A stretch of DNA of 64,000 nucleotides from Rhyzopertha dominica (GCA_025024175.1 QCXZ01000064.1:60285325-60349324); one strand, 5' to 3'. Positions 1-11,299 are shown, numbered from the stretch's first letter. A program made the numbers and translations. The notes: a model not told the origin generated them from the sequence alone.

Positions 1-647
1 AGCAATACTCCTTTTCTGTCCCAAAAAACTGTGCACATGATTTTCAGGGCAGAAATTGTTTGCTTAAACTTCACTTTTTTGGGTGATGATGAATGTCGCC
101 ATTCCATGGATTGTTGTTTCGATTCTGGTGTGACGTAGGCCACCCATGTTTCGTCACCAGTAACAGTTTGGTCTAAAAAATCTTCACCTTCATTGTGGTA
201 CCGTTCAAGGAAAGTCAATGCACTGCCTAAACGTTGGGTTTTGTGCAAATCCGTCAACATTTTCGGAACCCAACGTGAACACAATTTCCGGTAATTCAAG
301 TTCTCGGTCACAATGCGATACAAAACACTACGAGAATATTGAGGAAAGCAGTCGCACAATGATGAAATTGTAAAGCGTCTGTTTTCTCTCACCTTTTCGT
401 TCACTTTCTGCACCAAATCTTCATTAACGACCGAAGGACGCCCACTCCGTTCTTCATCATGCACATTTGTGCGGCCATCTTTAAATGCTCTCACCCATTT
501 CCTTACCATTCCATCACTCATAATGTTTTGTCCGTAAACTTCACAGATCTTACGATGAATATCGATCGGTTTTACGCCTTTAGCACTAAGAAATCGTATA
601 ACAGCCCGTACTTCACAATCGGCGGGACTCACGATTGTCGGAGGCAT
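1..647 (-). CDS. mariner transposase, N-terminal ~215 residues (partial)
   Basis: Cut-and-paste DNA transposase of the mariner family (Tc1/mariner superfamily), which would bind the TIRs and insert at TA. The frame starts at the ATG at 645-647 with MPPTIVSPADCEVRAV and stays open for about 215 codons to the window edge, without stop or frameshift. The first half carries the helix-turn-helix DNA-binding region, ending in the GRTNVHDEERSGRPS linker typical of mariners. The catalytic half begins with TGDETWVAYVTPES, whose Asp is the first metal ligand. WRHSSSPKKVKFKQ and the VFWDRKG block follow. The second and third acidic residues lie outside the window. An uninterrupted frame sets this copy apart from the decayed transposons elsewhere here. 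Family assignment is firm; activity cannot be judged. Confidence 0.9.
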   Translation of the reverse strand, partial: MPPTIVSPADCEVRAVIRFLSAKGVKPIDIHRKICEVYGQNIMSDGMVRKWVRAFKDGRTNVHDEERSGRPSVVNEDLVQKVNEKVRENRRFTISSLCDCFPQYSRSVLYRIVTENLNYRKLCSRWVPKMLTDLHKTQRLGSALTFLERYHNEGEDFLDQTVTGDETWVAYVTPESKQQSMEWRHSSSPKKVKFKQTISALKIMCTVFWDRKGVL

Positions 648-809
648 CTTAAACACTCAGTAAACAACGTATACAATGAAGAATCAAACTGTAATGGCGT
701 GAGTGCGTAGATAAGAGATGTAGGTAAGCAGCGCGCATGTGCGGAACGCCGACCGTAGCGCTGCGGTGGCGGAATCGCAAAACGGTACTTACTTAAAAAA
801 CATGCCAAG
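1..809 (-). mobile_element. mariner transposon, 5' part, cut by window edge
   Basis: Minus-strand mariner element. The transposase frame fills 1-647 and about 160 nt of 5' UTR follows, ending near 809. There a TA dinucleotide (810-811) precedes a terminal-repeat-like minus-strand sequence starting CTTGGCATG with AAGTAAG a few bases further in. A 5' leader of this length is normal for mariners. The 3' half of the element, including its other inverted repeat, lies beyond base 1, so the TIR cannot be confirmed by pairing. The 5' boundary is inferred. Confidence 0.6.
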
Positions 810-811
810 TA

Positions 812-2428
812 ATTATTCAGAAGTCCACAACATACATTAAATTCAAAGCGGTGGTGATTTTGTTTTCCGACGACCAAATTTGGATTATCTTGGGACTAAA
901 TGTAAAGGCCAACATTTAAAAAACTGGCTTCTTCTGACCTAGTAATTTCCAGTCGGCGTCCCTGGTCACTTTTGTAAATGTACGGACGATATCGATCTTT
1001 CTTTAAAACCTGCGATGTGCTAGATTTGAAAACCCCTGTTTCAGTTTAAATTCGCCTTACGGAGGTGTTCGGGTTCACAGCAATGCTTGCAAAAACTAAT
1101 TCTTCTCTTTGATCGTTAATGTTCTGTGAATTAACAGCATGTTTAAGATGTTTTTTTAAATGCACAGTAGTTTTTTTTTAATTTCTGTCTAAACGTGAGT
1201 AGGTCTTACAACATGTTTGTCTTCTTTCGGGAAACTGGTTTAAGTATTCAGCTTGAGCCAGTGCAGCATTTTTGTTACAAAGAATGCAAGTACAAAAAAT
1301 ATCGTACTTTTTACCGGCCAAGCAGTTCAAAGAACTGTTAAATGTTTTTGCAAAGCACACTATACTTAGACGAATGTTCAAAACAATAAATGCGTTTTGG
1401 TAATGCAAATTAATTCTAAACTATGTCATGTGGAACATCAAATTGATCAGAAAAAATAGCTGAATCTAAACTGACTTTTCTATCTCCACTAATAACAAAG
1501 TTATCCATGCATTCATGCTTGCATACGGCTGCTGGGTCCTATTTAATTGTCTTACTCCACGCTCATCTCTGACTATACTTCTTAGTGTTTCATACTCGTA
1601 CACCCAACCAAGCCAAATTCAGTATTATCTTCCAGCATAACCTAAAATTGATGGGCTTTTATAGAATATCCGTCATTTTCTTGGAGCTTCAAAACGACAA
1701 AACTCCCGTATCCAGAAACACTCCAGATGTACTCCAATATTCAGGCAGGTGCTCGGAACGAATTTCCCCGTCGTTGGCGTCGTTGTTTCCGAACAGGGAG
1801 CCACCTTATTTACCTTGGCACAAATTGAACTTGCGGAAACTCCACCTTCGCGAACACATACTGGATGAGAGCAAATAGGGGGAGAGCTGAATTGTATTCC
1901 GCGTTGGTGTTTCTTATCATTTCAGCTAGTTTTAACTCGAATGGTTTGAGGAACGGTGAGACGGAATTAATTAAATTAGTTTGCAAAGTTTGATGTATTA
2001 GTGCCTTTAGATGTGGTAATGGCGCGGAGCAGGAGACTGTTCGGTTGGCTTAGTACAGGTGTGTGTGAACCGAGCTTAGGGGGTTAGTAAAACATCTTCG
2101 ATTAGCTGCCACTTAGATATTTCCTACGTAGGTCGGTTTACTAGACTCTAAGAGATGTAGCCTTTTGAGATAACCATGTAATACTTTAATGGTTAAGAGA
2201 TAATATGCCTTCAGAAAGCATGTAGATAATAAAAAATGCAGGTGCTAAATTGAGTTTAGTTACAGATAGATATATAACTTGCAGCACAAGATTACAGTCT
2301 TCGCTTTTACGCGTGGAAGTATAATTTACACCTTTTTCGGTTCACATTAAACATAATTAGAGAAATTCCAAAAGGTAGTGTTATTGTGTTTTACAATGCT
2401 AGTTACCATTATATACTAGTTGATATTA
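812..2428. other. unassigned AT-rich sequence
   Basis: No protein family, RNA gene or repeat recognised on either strand. Short open frames occur (for example minus 1178-1408 with a few Cys and His), but their composition and lack of motifs argue against coding. A slightly GC-richer part near 1690-1880 has no TE signature. Presumed intronic filler. Confidence 0.3.
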
Positions 2429-2661
2429 CAGTGTAACCTCTTTAATCCGGACACACTTTAATCCGGCCATCCAGTAATCTGGACACCCGGTTTGTTTACT
2501 CATAATCCGGAAGGACGCGCGTATAATCCGGACACTACATGCAAGAGCTTGTCGCTAACATCGCGATTGCGATCGAACGACAACAGCGAACGAGTCGTAA
2601 CGGTGTTCATATTTCGGTAGTAATTCACGTGTCAGCTACAGTGCTTTGTGTGTCTTTAAAA

Positions 2662-4024
2662 ATGTCGAAAAGAAAGCATAATACTTTAAAACTGCAACAG
2701 AATATTATAAAAAGGGTTGACGCGGGTAAAAGTACGAGATCCCTTGCATTAGAATACGGCATCGGAAAATATACAGCTATCAACAATTAACTGGTGCCGA
2801 CAATTTTAAAGCAAGCTCTGGCTGGCTTCAAAAATTTAAATAAAGATGTGGTATAAGGCAACTCAGTATTCCTGGGAAAATACTATCTAGTAGTATAAAT
2901 GCTGTTCAGCCTTTCAAAGAAAAACTCCTATCAAGAATAAACGAAATGGGCTTACAATTAGAGCAAATTTATAATGCTGACGAAAGTGGCCTGTTTTGGA
3001 GAATTTTACCTAACACAACATTGGTCCACTCTGGTGAGAAATCCGCTCCTGGCAGAAAAATCAGCAATGAAAGGGTAACCTTTATGCCATGCGCTAATGC
3101 TGCTGGAAGTCACAAACTAAGACTACTCGTTCTAGGAAAAGCAAAAACCTAGAGCATTTGGAAATTCATTCATTCCGCTATGTTACAAAGGACAGAATGG
3201 TTTCATACTGCGTTTGTACCATCAGTGAGGCAAAAACTCAGGGAAATAAATTTGCCTCAAATATGAGACAATGCCCCAGGATATCCTGAGAATTTAGTCA
3301 GTGATGATAACCAAATATGGGTCGTGTATATGCCACCGAATTGTACTCCACTAATTCAACCAATGGATCAACATGTGATCCAAGTTGTTAAGCTTTTCTA
3401 CCGAAAACAGTTGTTAAAGAAAATTGTAAACTTTCAAATTGACATCCCTACAACACTAAAAAATAATAATTTAAAAGATGTTTTTTACCCTAGATGAGGC
3501 ATGGCAAAAAGTTAGCAACGAACTTATAAAAAAGTCATGGATAAAGTTATTACCACATATTCAACAAGCATTATCAGATGACGATTATGATGAATATATC
3601 TTTGTCACTCCTGGCAGAAAAAATCAAGAATTCAAATAAAGAACTTCAGCATAAGATAGATAAATTAAAAGAATTAAGTGCAAGAATTGTTCATAACGTG
3701 CAGCTTACAAACTAAGAGATTAAGAATTGGGCATTTCGGGTTAATGAAACAGAGGAATATCTACTAGATGATACTATCATTGAAGAATTACAGAAAGCTT
3801 CTGGCGAAGAAGAATCCAGTTCTAGTAAAGATAATATTTCATTAAATACAATTAAGTATAACGACGCCGTTTCTTCATTCAACACGTATTTACAATGGGC
3901 GTCAGAAAATAATGTACCATTACTTCAAATTATATTGCTAAATGATTTGCGCAATCAAGCGATAGGTGCAAAAATTAATTGTAAAAAGCAAAAACATCTC
4001 ACTGATTTTTTTGCCCCGCGCTAA
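2662..4024 (+). pseudogene. pogo/Tigger (jerky-like, CENP-B/DDE_1) transposase, broken
   Basis: Starts at the ATG at 2662 with MSKRKHNTLKLQQNIIKRVD, a psq/CENP-B-type helix-turn-helix, and a stop follows in the same domain. The catalytic DDE_1 domain is recognisable in pieces. IYNADESG, LFWRILPN and SGEKSAPGRK lie at about 2965-3050 (first Asp). DNAPGYPENLV is at about 3265 (second Asp). MPPNCTPLIQPMDQHVI is at about 3330-3380 (third Asp). The C-terminal part (about 3720-4024) is in frame again and ends QKHLTDFFAPR-stop. There are several premature stops and at least two frameshifts, one near 3480. Family members are usually 450-600 aa, which fits the span. Host-domesticated relatives (jerky, CENP-B) exist, but TIRs immediately around this copy and its lesions make it a dead transposon. 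Confidence 0.8.
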
Positions 4025-4116
4025 AAGTGAACTTAATGTGATTGGAAAAAAATCATCCATTATTTTTCGAGAATGTTGTAGTTTTGTTTATTTGTATATA
4101 TGTAGTTATATTTTGT

Positions 4117-4140
4117 AATAATAATAATAATAATAATAAT
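4117..4140. repeat. (AAT)n microsatellite
   Basis: About eight uninterrupted AAT units just downstream of the pogo-like transposase stop and inside the element's right TIR. Confidence 0.9.
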
Positions 4141-4279
4141 ATCACCATCATATGTGTTGTTAATTGTTGTTTTTTGCGCGATTTTGAGGAATTTGAACAA
4201 TATCCAGTAATCCGGACAAATCGCTAATTTGGACACACCCCATACATTTAATTGGCCGGATTAAAGGGGTTGTACTGTA

Positions 4280-5306
4280 TATTGTTTTTTTCACGTCCAG
4301 CTTTTGCCGAGTTCCCGACCACATATGAAAACATCATCTATATATCTGGTTCAGAAAAAAACGGTATTGAGTTATGACAAAATTTAAAATATCAGAAATT
4401 TTTACATTATATACAGTTTTTAAATACTAAAATGATAAAGCTATATCGCCTATATCAGATTTCCACAGCTGTCCCCGGTTTTGAAAATTTCAAAAGTAAT
4501 GTTTCTTCTTTTACGTTCTATAATTGCATTTGTATTTATTGTATTTGCTTTCGTGTATTAGATTATTTACTTGCAGTCACTTGGATTAGTAACCATATTA
4601 TCTTAATATTCCTAATATTCCTTAATACCTACCTAATATATTTTTTTACATATGTGACCTCCTTAGGACTTTTATTTTCAATTTAACACGAACTATAAAA
4701 ATGCAGGCATCTAAAAAATTATCCTGAGATGCAAAAAGAGGAATTAACCCAATGATTTTTAGTTACCAGAAAGCTGTTCAGTTGCCTTTGAAGCAGCATA
4801 ATTAAGATATTTCGCTTTGTATCTGTCTGGCGCGGAGGCACGTCTTTTTTCGCTTCATTAAAAGGTGACATGCTTGGCAACGGCCTGTCACGGATTAAGA
4901 TTTTATCTTAATGACTTGAGAAAGGAAAGCGGGTAGATTTCCTCTTCACCGTGTTTGAAGGTAACTGATTGAACGTCAGTGACACCGTATTTATTACAAA
5001 GCTTCGTTAATTTTTGTGAAGAATTTTGGAGAATAATTCGCCAAAAACGTGAGCATGAATTGTTTAAAAGTACAAAGGATATGTCTGACTATTTTGCTTT
5101 CAGTTCTTTAAGAAAGCAGTATTCCTTGCATACCTAAACATTGATAGATTTTATTAAATCTTTTAGAAACTGTGATCAACGATGTACTACAATGACAACA
5201 AGGCAAGTTCTGCTCAAGCTGTTGTCAATTTGCTAAATATTTTCAATGGGTATATTCTACTGATCTAAACTGCAGTATATCGTTTTCTGGTTAGTGCGAT
5301 ATAATA
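4280..5306. other. unassigned AT-rich sequence
   Basis: Spacer between two DNA transposons. The hydrophobic open frame at 4432-4686 is rich in Ile, Tyr and Phe, as expected from AT-rich non-coding DNA. Nothing further recognised. Confidence 0.3.
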
Positions 5307-5308
5307 TA

Positions 5309-7527
5309 CAGGGTGATTTTTTGAAAACTTCACACCTTAAATAACTTTAAATAGAGGAAAAATTTAAAATTTTGCAAAAACAGGTAATTTTTTTTTTGCA
5401 GGGGGACAACTTTTGAAATAAGTTTTTAATGGATAGCGTTTATCCTCTTAGCGGGGTAGATACCCCTTCAAAAATTTTAAATGAAACTACCCATCTTACG
5501 ATACATCATTTAAAAGCTTATTACACAAGGAGTCTTGCCATGTAATTAGTTTTACTATTTTTTACCCATTGACGGGGTAGTGGGTCAAAAAGTGCATTGT
5601 AGCAAGTGGCTTATAAAATGGAATATTTTGGACTTTTTTTAACCAAATTTATTGTCTTGCAGTTACAATAAAAATTGTCCTTACTTAAGCCTAAAAAAAC
5701 TTGTTAAAAAATAATTGTTACACCTAAGCAAAATGCCAAAAATACTTAAAATTTTCTTTCGACATTACTTGATATTGCAACTCGACAGTTTATACTGAAT
5801 TGGCTAAATAATTATATACTTTGTGTTTCCAGTTTTTTGTTTCAACTTTTTGGCTACTTCTTTGGCACGACCATCTTTTTGTTCACATTCCTTTTTATAA
5901 ATTGCGTGAAATTTTAAAGTGAGAGTCCAAGTGATAATGGTTTATTCAACTGCCGAAAGGGTAGAAATAATTTTTATTTACGGTGCTGAGCATAGCTGTG
6001 CTCGTGCGTCAGCAAGGGTGTTTAACAAACGGCACCCCGATAAAAATGTTGACGCTAGGTACATTCTCGATCTCGTGCAGAAATTTCAAGACACTGGATC
6101 TGTAGTAAACAAAAAAAGGGCAGGGCATAGAGTCGTTGATGAAATGGCCCATCTTGAAGTACTTGGTCATTTTGCAATGGATCCAACTAGCTCTTTGCGT
6201 AACATTTCTACAGCCACTGGACTTTCTTATTCATCTGTAAGGAAAGTTACGAAACTGCACAAATTCCTTCCCTATAAGATGAAAACTCTCCAGGAACTCG
6301 GCGAAGATGACTTCGATAGAAGACTGCAATTTTGCGAAATTATGACAGAAAAGATTATAGTAAATCCAAATCTAATAAAAAATATCTGCTTCAGTGATGA
6401 ATGCACATTTTTTTAACGGCTCTGTAAATAAACATAACGTCAGGTACTGGAGTGACGAAAATCCTTATATTTTTCGAGAAGATCATACACAAGTTCCTCA
6501 GAAGCTGAACGTCTGGGCTGGAATACTTGGCAACGCAATTGTAGGTCCAATTTTCATTGATGGGACGCTAAATGGGGGAATGTATTTAGAATTACTTGAT
6601 AACGTTATTGATCCTTTAATCACAGAGCAATTAGAAAACCAACGTGACCCTGAAGGAAATCCAATGTTGGATGAATACGAACTGTTTTACCAACATGATG
6701 GAGCCCCACCGCATTACGCCATTAATGTGCGATTTGACTGCTTTAGATTTCTTTCTATGGGGTCATTTAAAATCTGTGGTTTACAAAACACAACCTACTA
6801 GCCTGGACGATCTGCGAGAAAGAATTATTAACGAGTGCAGGAGGATTCCACCTGAAACTTTCCGAAAAAGGCAGCAGGAGTTCGAGAACCGTCTGTATTA
6901 TTGTATGGAAAGAGGTGGTGCACATTTTGAGAATCTATTGTAAGGTTTGAATTTCTATGGTTTTGTTCACACTGTTTTTGGAGTTACAAATAAATAATTT
7001 TTCTTTTTCGTGGACATGGACTTACTAAAAAATTACATGATAAATATTTTAATGTTAATAATAGTGTTAAAAGAAAATTTTCAGTATTCTGGGAGTTTTT
7101 TTAAGTGTCATATTTTTTACAAATTGTTTGTTTAAATTGTGGGTTCTCGTAAGGACAAATTTTATTTCCGCTCTAAAATAAAATACATTTTGTTGAAAAG
7201 AGTCCAAAATATTCAATTTAATAAGCAACCTGTTTCGTAGGCACTATTAATCTATTACCCCGTCAATAAGTTAAACGTGGTAAAACTAATTACATGGCCA
7301 GACTCTTTGTGAAATAAGCTTTCAAATGATGTATCACAAGATGGATAGTTCCATTTAAAATTTTTAAAGGGGTGTCTACCCTGCTCAGAGAGTAAGCGCT
7401 ATCCATTAAAAACTTATATCAAAAGTTGTCCCCCCTGCAAACAAAAGTTTACCTGTTTTTGCAAATTTCTAAATTTTTGCTATATTTAAAGTTATTTAAG
7501 GTATGAAGTTTTCAAAAAGTCACCCTG
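5309..7527 (+). mobile_element. Tc1/mariner-superfamily element with ~340-bp TIRs
   Basis: A 2,219-bp element starting CAGGGTGATTTTTTGAAAAC and ending with its complement, CACCCTG at 7521-7527, flanked by TA (5307-5308 and 7528-7529). The terminal inverted repeats are long. Similarity runs from the ends inward through about 5650 on the left and back to about 7185 on the right. They share a TAATGGATAGCG block, a ggggtag/ctacccc segment and GAATATTTTGGACT at the inner edge. One transposase gene with two lesions lies between. Long TIRs are uncommon for this superfamily but known in some insect families. The boundaries are directly visible. Confidence 0.85.
5937..6943 (+). pseudogene. transposase (HTH DUF4817-type plus DDE_3), two lesions
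   Basis: DDE-type transposase of an insect-abundant Tc1/mariner-superfamily family. The ATG at 5937 begins MVYSTAERVEIIFIYG, followed by a helix-turn-helix region with RVFNKRHPDKNV. The catalytic domain begins ICFSDECTFF (first Asp). The frame then shifts at a run of seven T (about 6409-6415), where six would keep the frame. It continues as NGSVNKHNVRYWSDENP, VWAGILG and FYQHDGAPPHY (second Asp, about 6690-6710). Directly after YAINVR the reading jumps frame into DLTALDFFLWGHLKS, so roughly 25 codons are missing around the third catalytic residue. The product ends GGAHFENLL at 6940. The homopolymer frameshift and the internal deletion make it inactive. The rest of the gene is well preserved, so the element is fairly young. 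Confidence 0.85.
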
Positions 7528-7629
7528 TATATAAAGCAAATTGTAATATCTGATAATACTTTTTAAATAAGTTAAATCATTGAAGCCTTCTAAAATTATT
7601 CATGCAATCTTTTTATGAGAACGTGCTCT

Positions 7630-7900
7630 TAATTTGTGCTATCTTTTAAAGAGTTTGTTTAATCATTCACTAAATGAAGGGTATTTACCTGAATTATGGA
7701 AAACTTTATACTTAAAACCAATTTATAAAAAGGGTTGCAAGTAGGACGTAAAAAATTACAAGATGTTTCTTTAATGACGCCAGTTACTAGATGACCTAGT
7801 TTTAGTTGTTTCATTCTACGTAAAGAAAATCATTGTAAATGAGCAACACGGTCGTTCTACTTCAACAAATCTTTTTTTTGTTTACAAATGTTTTGGTCGT
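7630..7900 (+). mobile_element. non-LTR retrotransposon RT fragment
   Basis: Decayed plus-strand LINE reverse-transcriptase fragment. Conceptual translation gives LFNHSLNEGYLPELWKT, then LKPIYKKG and KNYK (the usual P.FK.G....NYRPIS segment), and after a gap NEQHGRSTSTNL (usual QHGF..GRST.TNL). Stops and a small deletion interrupt it. Only the N-terminal RT motifs are present. The clade is not resolved. Confidence 0.55.
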
Positions 7901-8139
7901 AACTGCTTCCTTTATCAGATGCTTCAAATTGTCTCTCTATCTGAATCAGTTTGATGCACTTTTCGTCATTTTTGTAGACAAAAACTTGTAAGGAAACATG
8001 AAACTTGACAAATTACTATGGAACGCGCACACATACGTCCGCACACCGGCATTCGTATATTTATACTGCTGTCAATAAAGAAACATTATTGCCCCAAATA
8101 GCCAAGATTCCTAAATTACTGTGACAAATATCTTCTCTC
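7901..8139. other. unassigned sequence
   Basis: Nothing recognised between the LINE fragment and the GC-rich island that follows. Confidence 0.25.
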
Positions 8140-8560
8140 GAATCAATCAAAGTCCACAGACAAAACTATAAATCCGTAGTCGGGCCGGACGAATTTCCGT
8201 GACCTGTATCTATTGTGGGCGCGCTTCCGCCCGATGTCAACATAATCTGAAGAGAAGCGTGTTCTAAAATTCCGAACGTGGCCGTGATTTACTGCGAAAT
8301 TATCATCCGGGACGTGGAAGGAGCACGGGGCCGCTAATAATGCCGCTCTGGCGGTCCACCGGGTGGCTGTAACTGACCCTCGTGGACACAACGGCGCACG
8401 GCACATGCGGTACATTTGCATTGTTACAGACAATTAGATCAAGCGCCTCTACACGACCCAGTTGTTGACCGCTGCTCTGTTGACAGAGGCCATCGGAAAA
8501 TCTCGAGCCGCTGCTGAAAATACTGAATGCGATTCGGCCAGGCAGCAGGAAGATCATTGT
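8140..8560. other. GC-rich island, no TE signature
   Basis: About 420 bp clearly richer in G, C and CpG than the surrounding AT-rich DNA. Overlapping open frames on the minus strand (8143-8433 and 8303-8557) match no family I recognise and probably follow from low stop-codon density. Candidate conserved non-coding or regulatory segment of the host intron. This rests on composition only. Confidence 0.35.
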
Positions 8561-9084
8561 AATGTTCTGAATTAAATTGACAGAGCGCTCTTTAGTGACC
8601 TACATGTAACACTAGATGTTTACACGGTTTTCTGTCTATAGGAGGTGATTAGTTCATCTATAAATCATAAACTGCTTACTTGAGTGCATTTTAGCTGTTG
8701 ATTGCTGACATGGTTTGAGTCTGTGTTGATGGAATGAAAGAGTTTGTAGTCTAAAACAACTTTTTCGATAATCCCTGTTATTTATACTCTTTTCAAGCAG
8801 TTAACGACAAGAGAAATATCGATATGACAGTTAGAATTAAGATTCTTAATGACAAGACGTCAAGACTTTCTTTTGGCCCTTTGTCAAAATTCCCAACAAC
8901 TCTGTTTATGTAAACATATCAATTATATCGGAAGATGATATTGCATCAGCGCTTTCAAAATTAAGAGATAAGTTTTTGAGCTTTCTCATTAGAAATTGTA
9001 CTGTTTATCTAAAGCCGCTGTGTTCAATACTAAATCTTTCCTTAAAAACCTGTAAGTTTCCTGGCGTGTTAAAAACAGCAAGCT
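8561..9084. other. unassigned AT-rich sequence
   Basis: No open frame, repeat or RNA recognised. Confidence 0.25.
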
Positions 9085-9934
9085 TGTGTATAATACCATA
9101 AAAATAAAAAATTTATTAATTTGAACACAATGTACTAAAGCATAGTATGCATCTCAAATGTAACAATCTAATCTAAAGAAGAAAATGAGGAAGAGCAAAA
9201 AAGAGTGAAGAAAGAAAGGAAAAAGTTGGAAGAAATCAAATTTACTTTGCATCATCGTTATATATTTACGGATTAAGAAATTTTTGATGAGACATTATTT
9301 GCCGTTTTACCAAAGATCTAAAATTTCCACAAGACATAGTAAAGTTTTGTATGTGACACTTGTTGATTGTGTTAGCTATGCAGGACGAAAAACTTCTCTT
9401 GAAAATTTCTTTACGGTATTTGGGTATATCAAGCATGTTCTTACGTCTTATATTAATGTTGTGTACGTCATATCTCAATTTAATTTTTTGAAACAAATAC
9501 CGAGGGATTTTGAATTTAATTGTTTTAAAGACAAATGCTGATGAGTGTAGCTTGCGTCTATTAAACATACCTAGCCATCCGATGTGCTTGAGTTGATGTG
9601 ATATTCTACAAGTTCTTCTTGTGTTATAAATGAATCTCAGACACGAATTTTGTGCATTTTGAACACGAGCACTATCCGCGGCAAGAAGATAGGGACCATA
9701 TATAACATCACAATAATTGAAGTGGGAGAGTACCAATGAATCACATAACAACTTCTTAGTCTCCACTGAATGTCTAAAACNGTATATTGATTTTGAATAT
9801 GAGTACCATTTCTTTATCATGTAATTTACATGTTCATGAAATCTTAGAGAGGAGTCCATAACGAGGTCCAAGTTTGTAACGGTGGTGGCAAATGGTATCA
9901 CCTCAGAACCTCTAAAATTTTGACGTTTTATCAC
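9085..9934 (-). mobile_element. LINE 3' part (RT C-terminal region), minus strand
   Basis: The 5'-truncated 3' end of a CR1/L2/Jockey-like non-LTR retrotransposon. The minus frame 9934-9266 encodes about 222 residues of the region after the RT catalytic core. It contains NLDLVMDSSLRFHEHVNYM, SLVLSHFNYCDVIYGPYL, RVQNAQNSCLRFIYNTRR and KRSFSSCIANTINKCHI, the usual C-terminal order of these polyproteins. The frame is open to its stop at 9266, with one ambiguous base. The remaining stretch down to about 9085 is AT-rich and may be the 3' UTR. The catalytic YxDD box is absent, so the copy is dead on arrival. Clade assignment within the CR1/L2/Jockey group is uncertain. Confidence 0.8.
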
Positions 9935-10049
9935 TGAGGCAGCATGGTTTTAACCATAACGGTCTGCTGTTACAAATCTTTCTGCCTTTACTCAGTACGT
10001 GTCTTAATGTTCTAGATAACAGGGGTCAAATAGATACTATTTATACAGA

Positions 10050-11240
10050 TTTTTTTTTTATTACAGGTTTTTCTGAACATTTACTTTTGCTTGTCCACAG
10101 TCCTACCTTACAGTACGTGCTTTCATTTCCAGGGTTCCCCAGGGACCCAACATAGAGCTTCTGCTCTCTCTTTTGCATATTAGTGGTCTTCCGGGCTCTC
10201 TAGCATATGAGACTTGTGTTCAAGTATAAGGTGGTCACCTTTACCAGTACCAAAAATCCAGTTATTTATGATTATTCTTTCTTGATCTAGGTATAACATT
10301 TGATCAGGACGGTATGGAATCCTATGTATATTGTTCACTCTGTTAGTATTGTCGCACCCTGGAGTTTAGGGTGCGCGCTGCTTGCGTTGCCGAAGATTAG
10401 AACCTGTAACAGAACTTGGGACAAAGGCAGGAGTGATACGACTTAGGTCGTTTTATCATTAACATTTATTAACAAGTCCGTAAACAAACACAGGTACATG
10501 AAGAAAGTAATAAGACTTTAATAAAGACAAAAGTAATTAAACAAACATTGTTGGAACTTACATTGTTGCTCGAGGGTCAGCTCCTGCCTGGGGGTCTTCG
10601 AGTCTAAGTATAATAGACTGGTTTATGATTGATTATTTGCACTATTTATACTAGAATAAGCTCATACGTCGTATAGATCGTACGACGCGTAAACTGCTGA
10701 ACTAGCGCATAATCTACCGTTCACGGGAAGTGCATTGAACATAACTAACGTTAACAATGAAATGCATTTAGAATTGTAATTGAATTGAATAGAAATAAAT
10801 TTGGAAAATATTCTCTGTTTGACTGTATTAACGCTATACAGAGAAAATTTCTGAAATATCTGTGGTATCCACTAAAGCGTTTCCATATGCCATTCTGTTA
10901 TCTGCATTCGATATTCCTTCCCTCAGTTGCATAGAAAATGTTTAGGTATTTCTTTTTCGCTTGGTTTGATACACTACAGCATTGACTGCCCCAATTGATG
11001 GCGAATTCTCGTTCTTCTATCACCTTTTATGTTGACCTTAAAATTTCCGGTCTCTTTTATTTGCAGAGATTGTAATAACTGGCATGGGAATATGCCGTTT
11101 TCTTGTATTTGTCAAAATTAATTTGCACCTACCGTAAAGTTTTGTATTGGCCTGGTGGTGTCCCAACGGAAACTTATTTTTGGTGAATTTTTGAAAATAA
11201 GTTTCTACTTGACTATTATAAGTCGAACAGTCTGTGCAAT
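10050..11240 (+). mobile_element. LINE fragment (RT core to C-terminus), split by an LTR
   Basis: Degenerate plus-strand non-LTR retrotransposon in two parts. About 10110-10340 gives ISRVPQGPNIELLLSLLHIS (usual SGVPQGSNLGPLLF) and LDLGITFDQD (usual DLGVTFD). After the inserted solo LTR (10341-10756) the frame resumes as INAIQRKFLKYLWYPLKRF and, in another frame, ISFSLGLIHYSIDCPN, matching the usual I..VQRRFLR and KLI....DCP..L blocks. Sequence with the same character runs to about 11240. Many stops and shifts show great age. Order and spacing of motifs support a single original insertion. Confidence 0.6.
10341..10756 (-). mobile_element. solo LTR inserted in a LINE, minus orientation
   Basis: A 416-bp block starting TGTTAG and ending TAACA, which interrupts a LINE reading frame. 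Read on the minus strand it has LTR promoter layout: TATAAATAG (complement of 10642-10650), then a GC-richer leader, then AATAAA-type signals (complement of 10465-10470 and near 10520), ending in ACTAACA. No 4-6 bp target duplication is visible (left flank cactc, right flank atgaa). Either the insertion is old or the ends are slightly misplaced. Superfamily (Gypsy or BEL) is not determined. Confidence 0.6.
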
Positions 11241-11299
11241 TTAACCACATAAACTTTGTAATTTAGTCAAAAATTTTCATGAATCATTGCGTTCTGTAG

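Larger units (their letters stand above)
2429..4277 (+). mobile_element. pogo/Tigger-like DNA transposon with both TIRs
   Basis: A 1,849-bp element bounded by about 25-bp terminal inverted repeats. The left end reads CAGTGTAACCTCTTTAATCC and the complement of the right end reads CAGTACAACCCCTTTAATCC. It is flanked by TA at 2427-2428 and 4278-4279, the target duplication of the Tc1/mariner-pogo superfamily. TTTAATCCGGAC recurs just inside the left end and ATCCGGACAAAT near the right end. An (AAT)n run lies at 4117-4140. The internal transposase gene is damaged, so the copy is probably inactive. TIRs, TSD and transposase type agree with one another. Confidence 0.85.

Noticed and set aside
1178..1408. 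Cys-rich minus frame as a zinc-finger protein
   Set aside because: Cys and His spacing does not fit any zinc-finger class and the frame is short and isolated.
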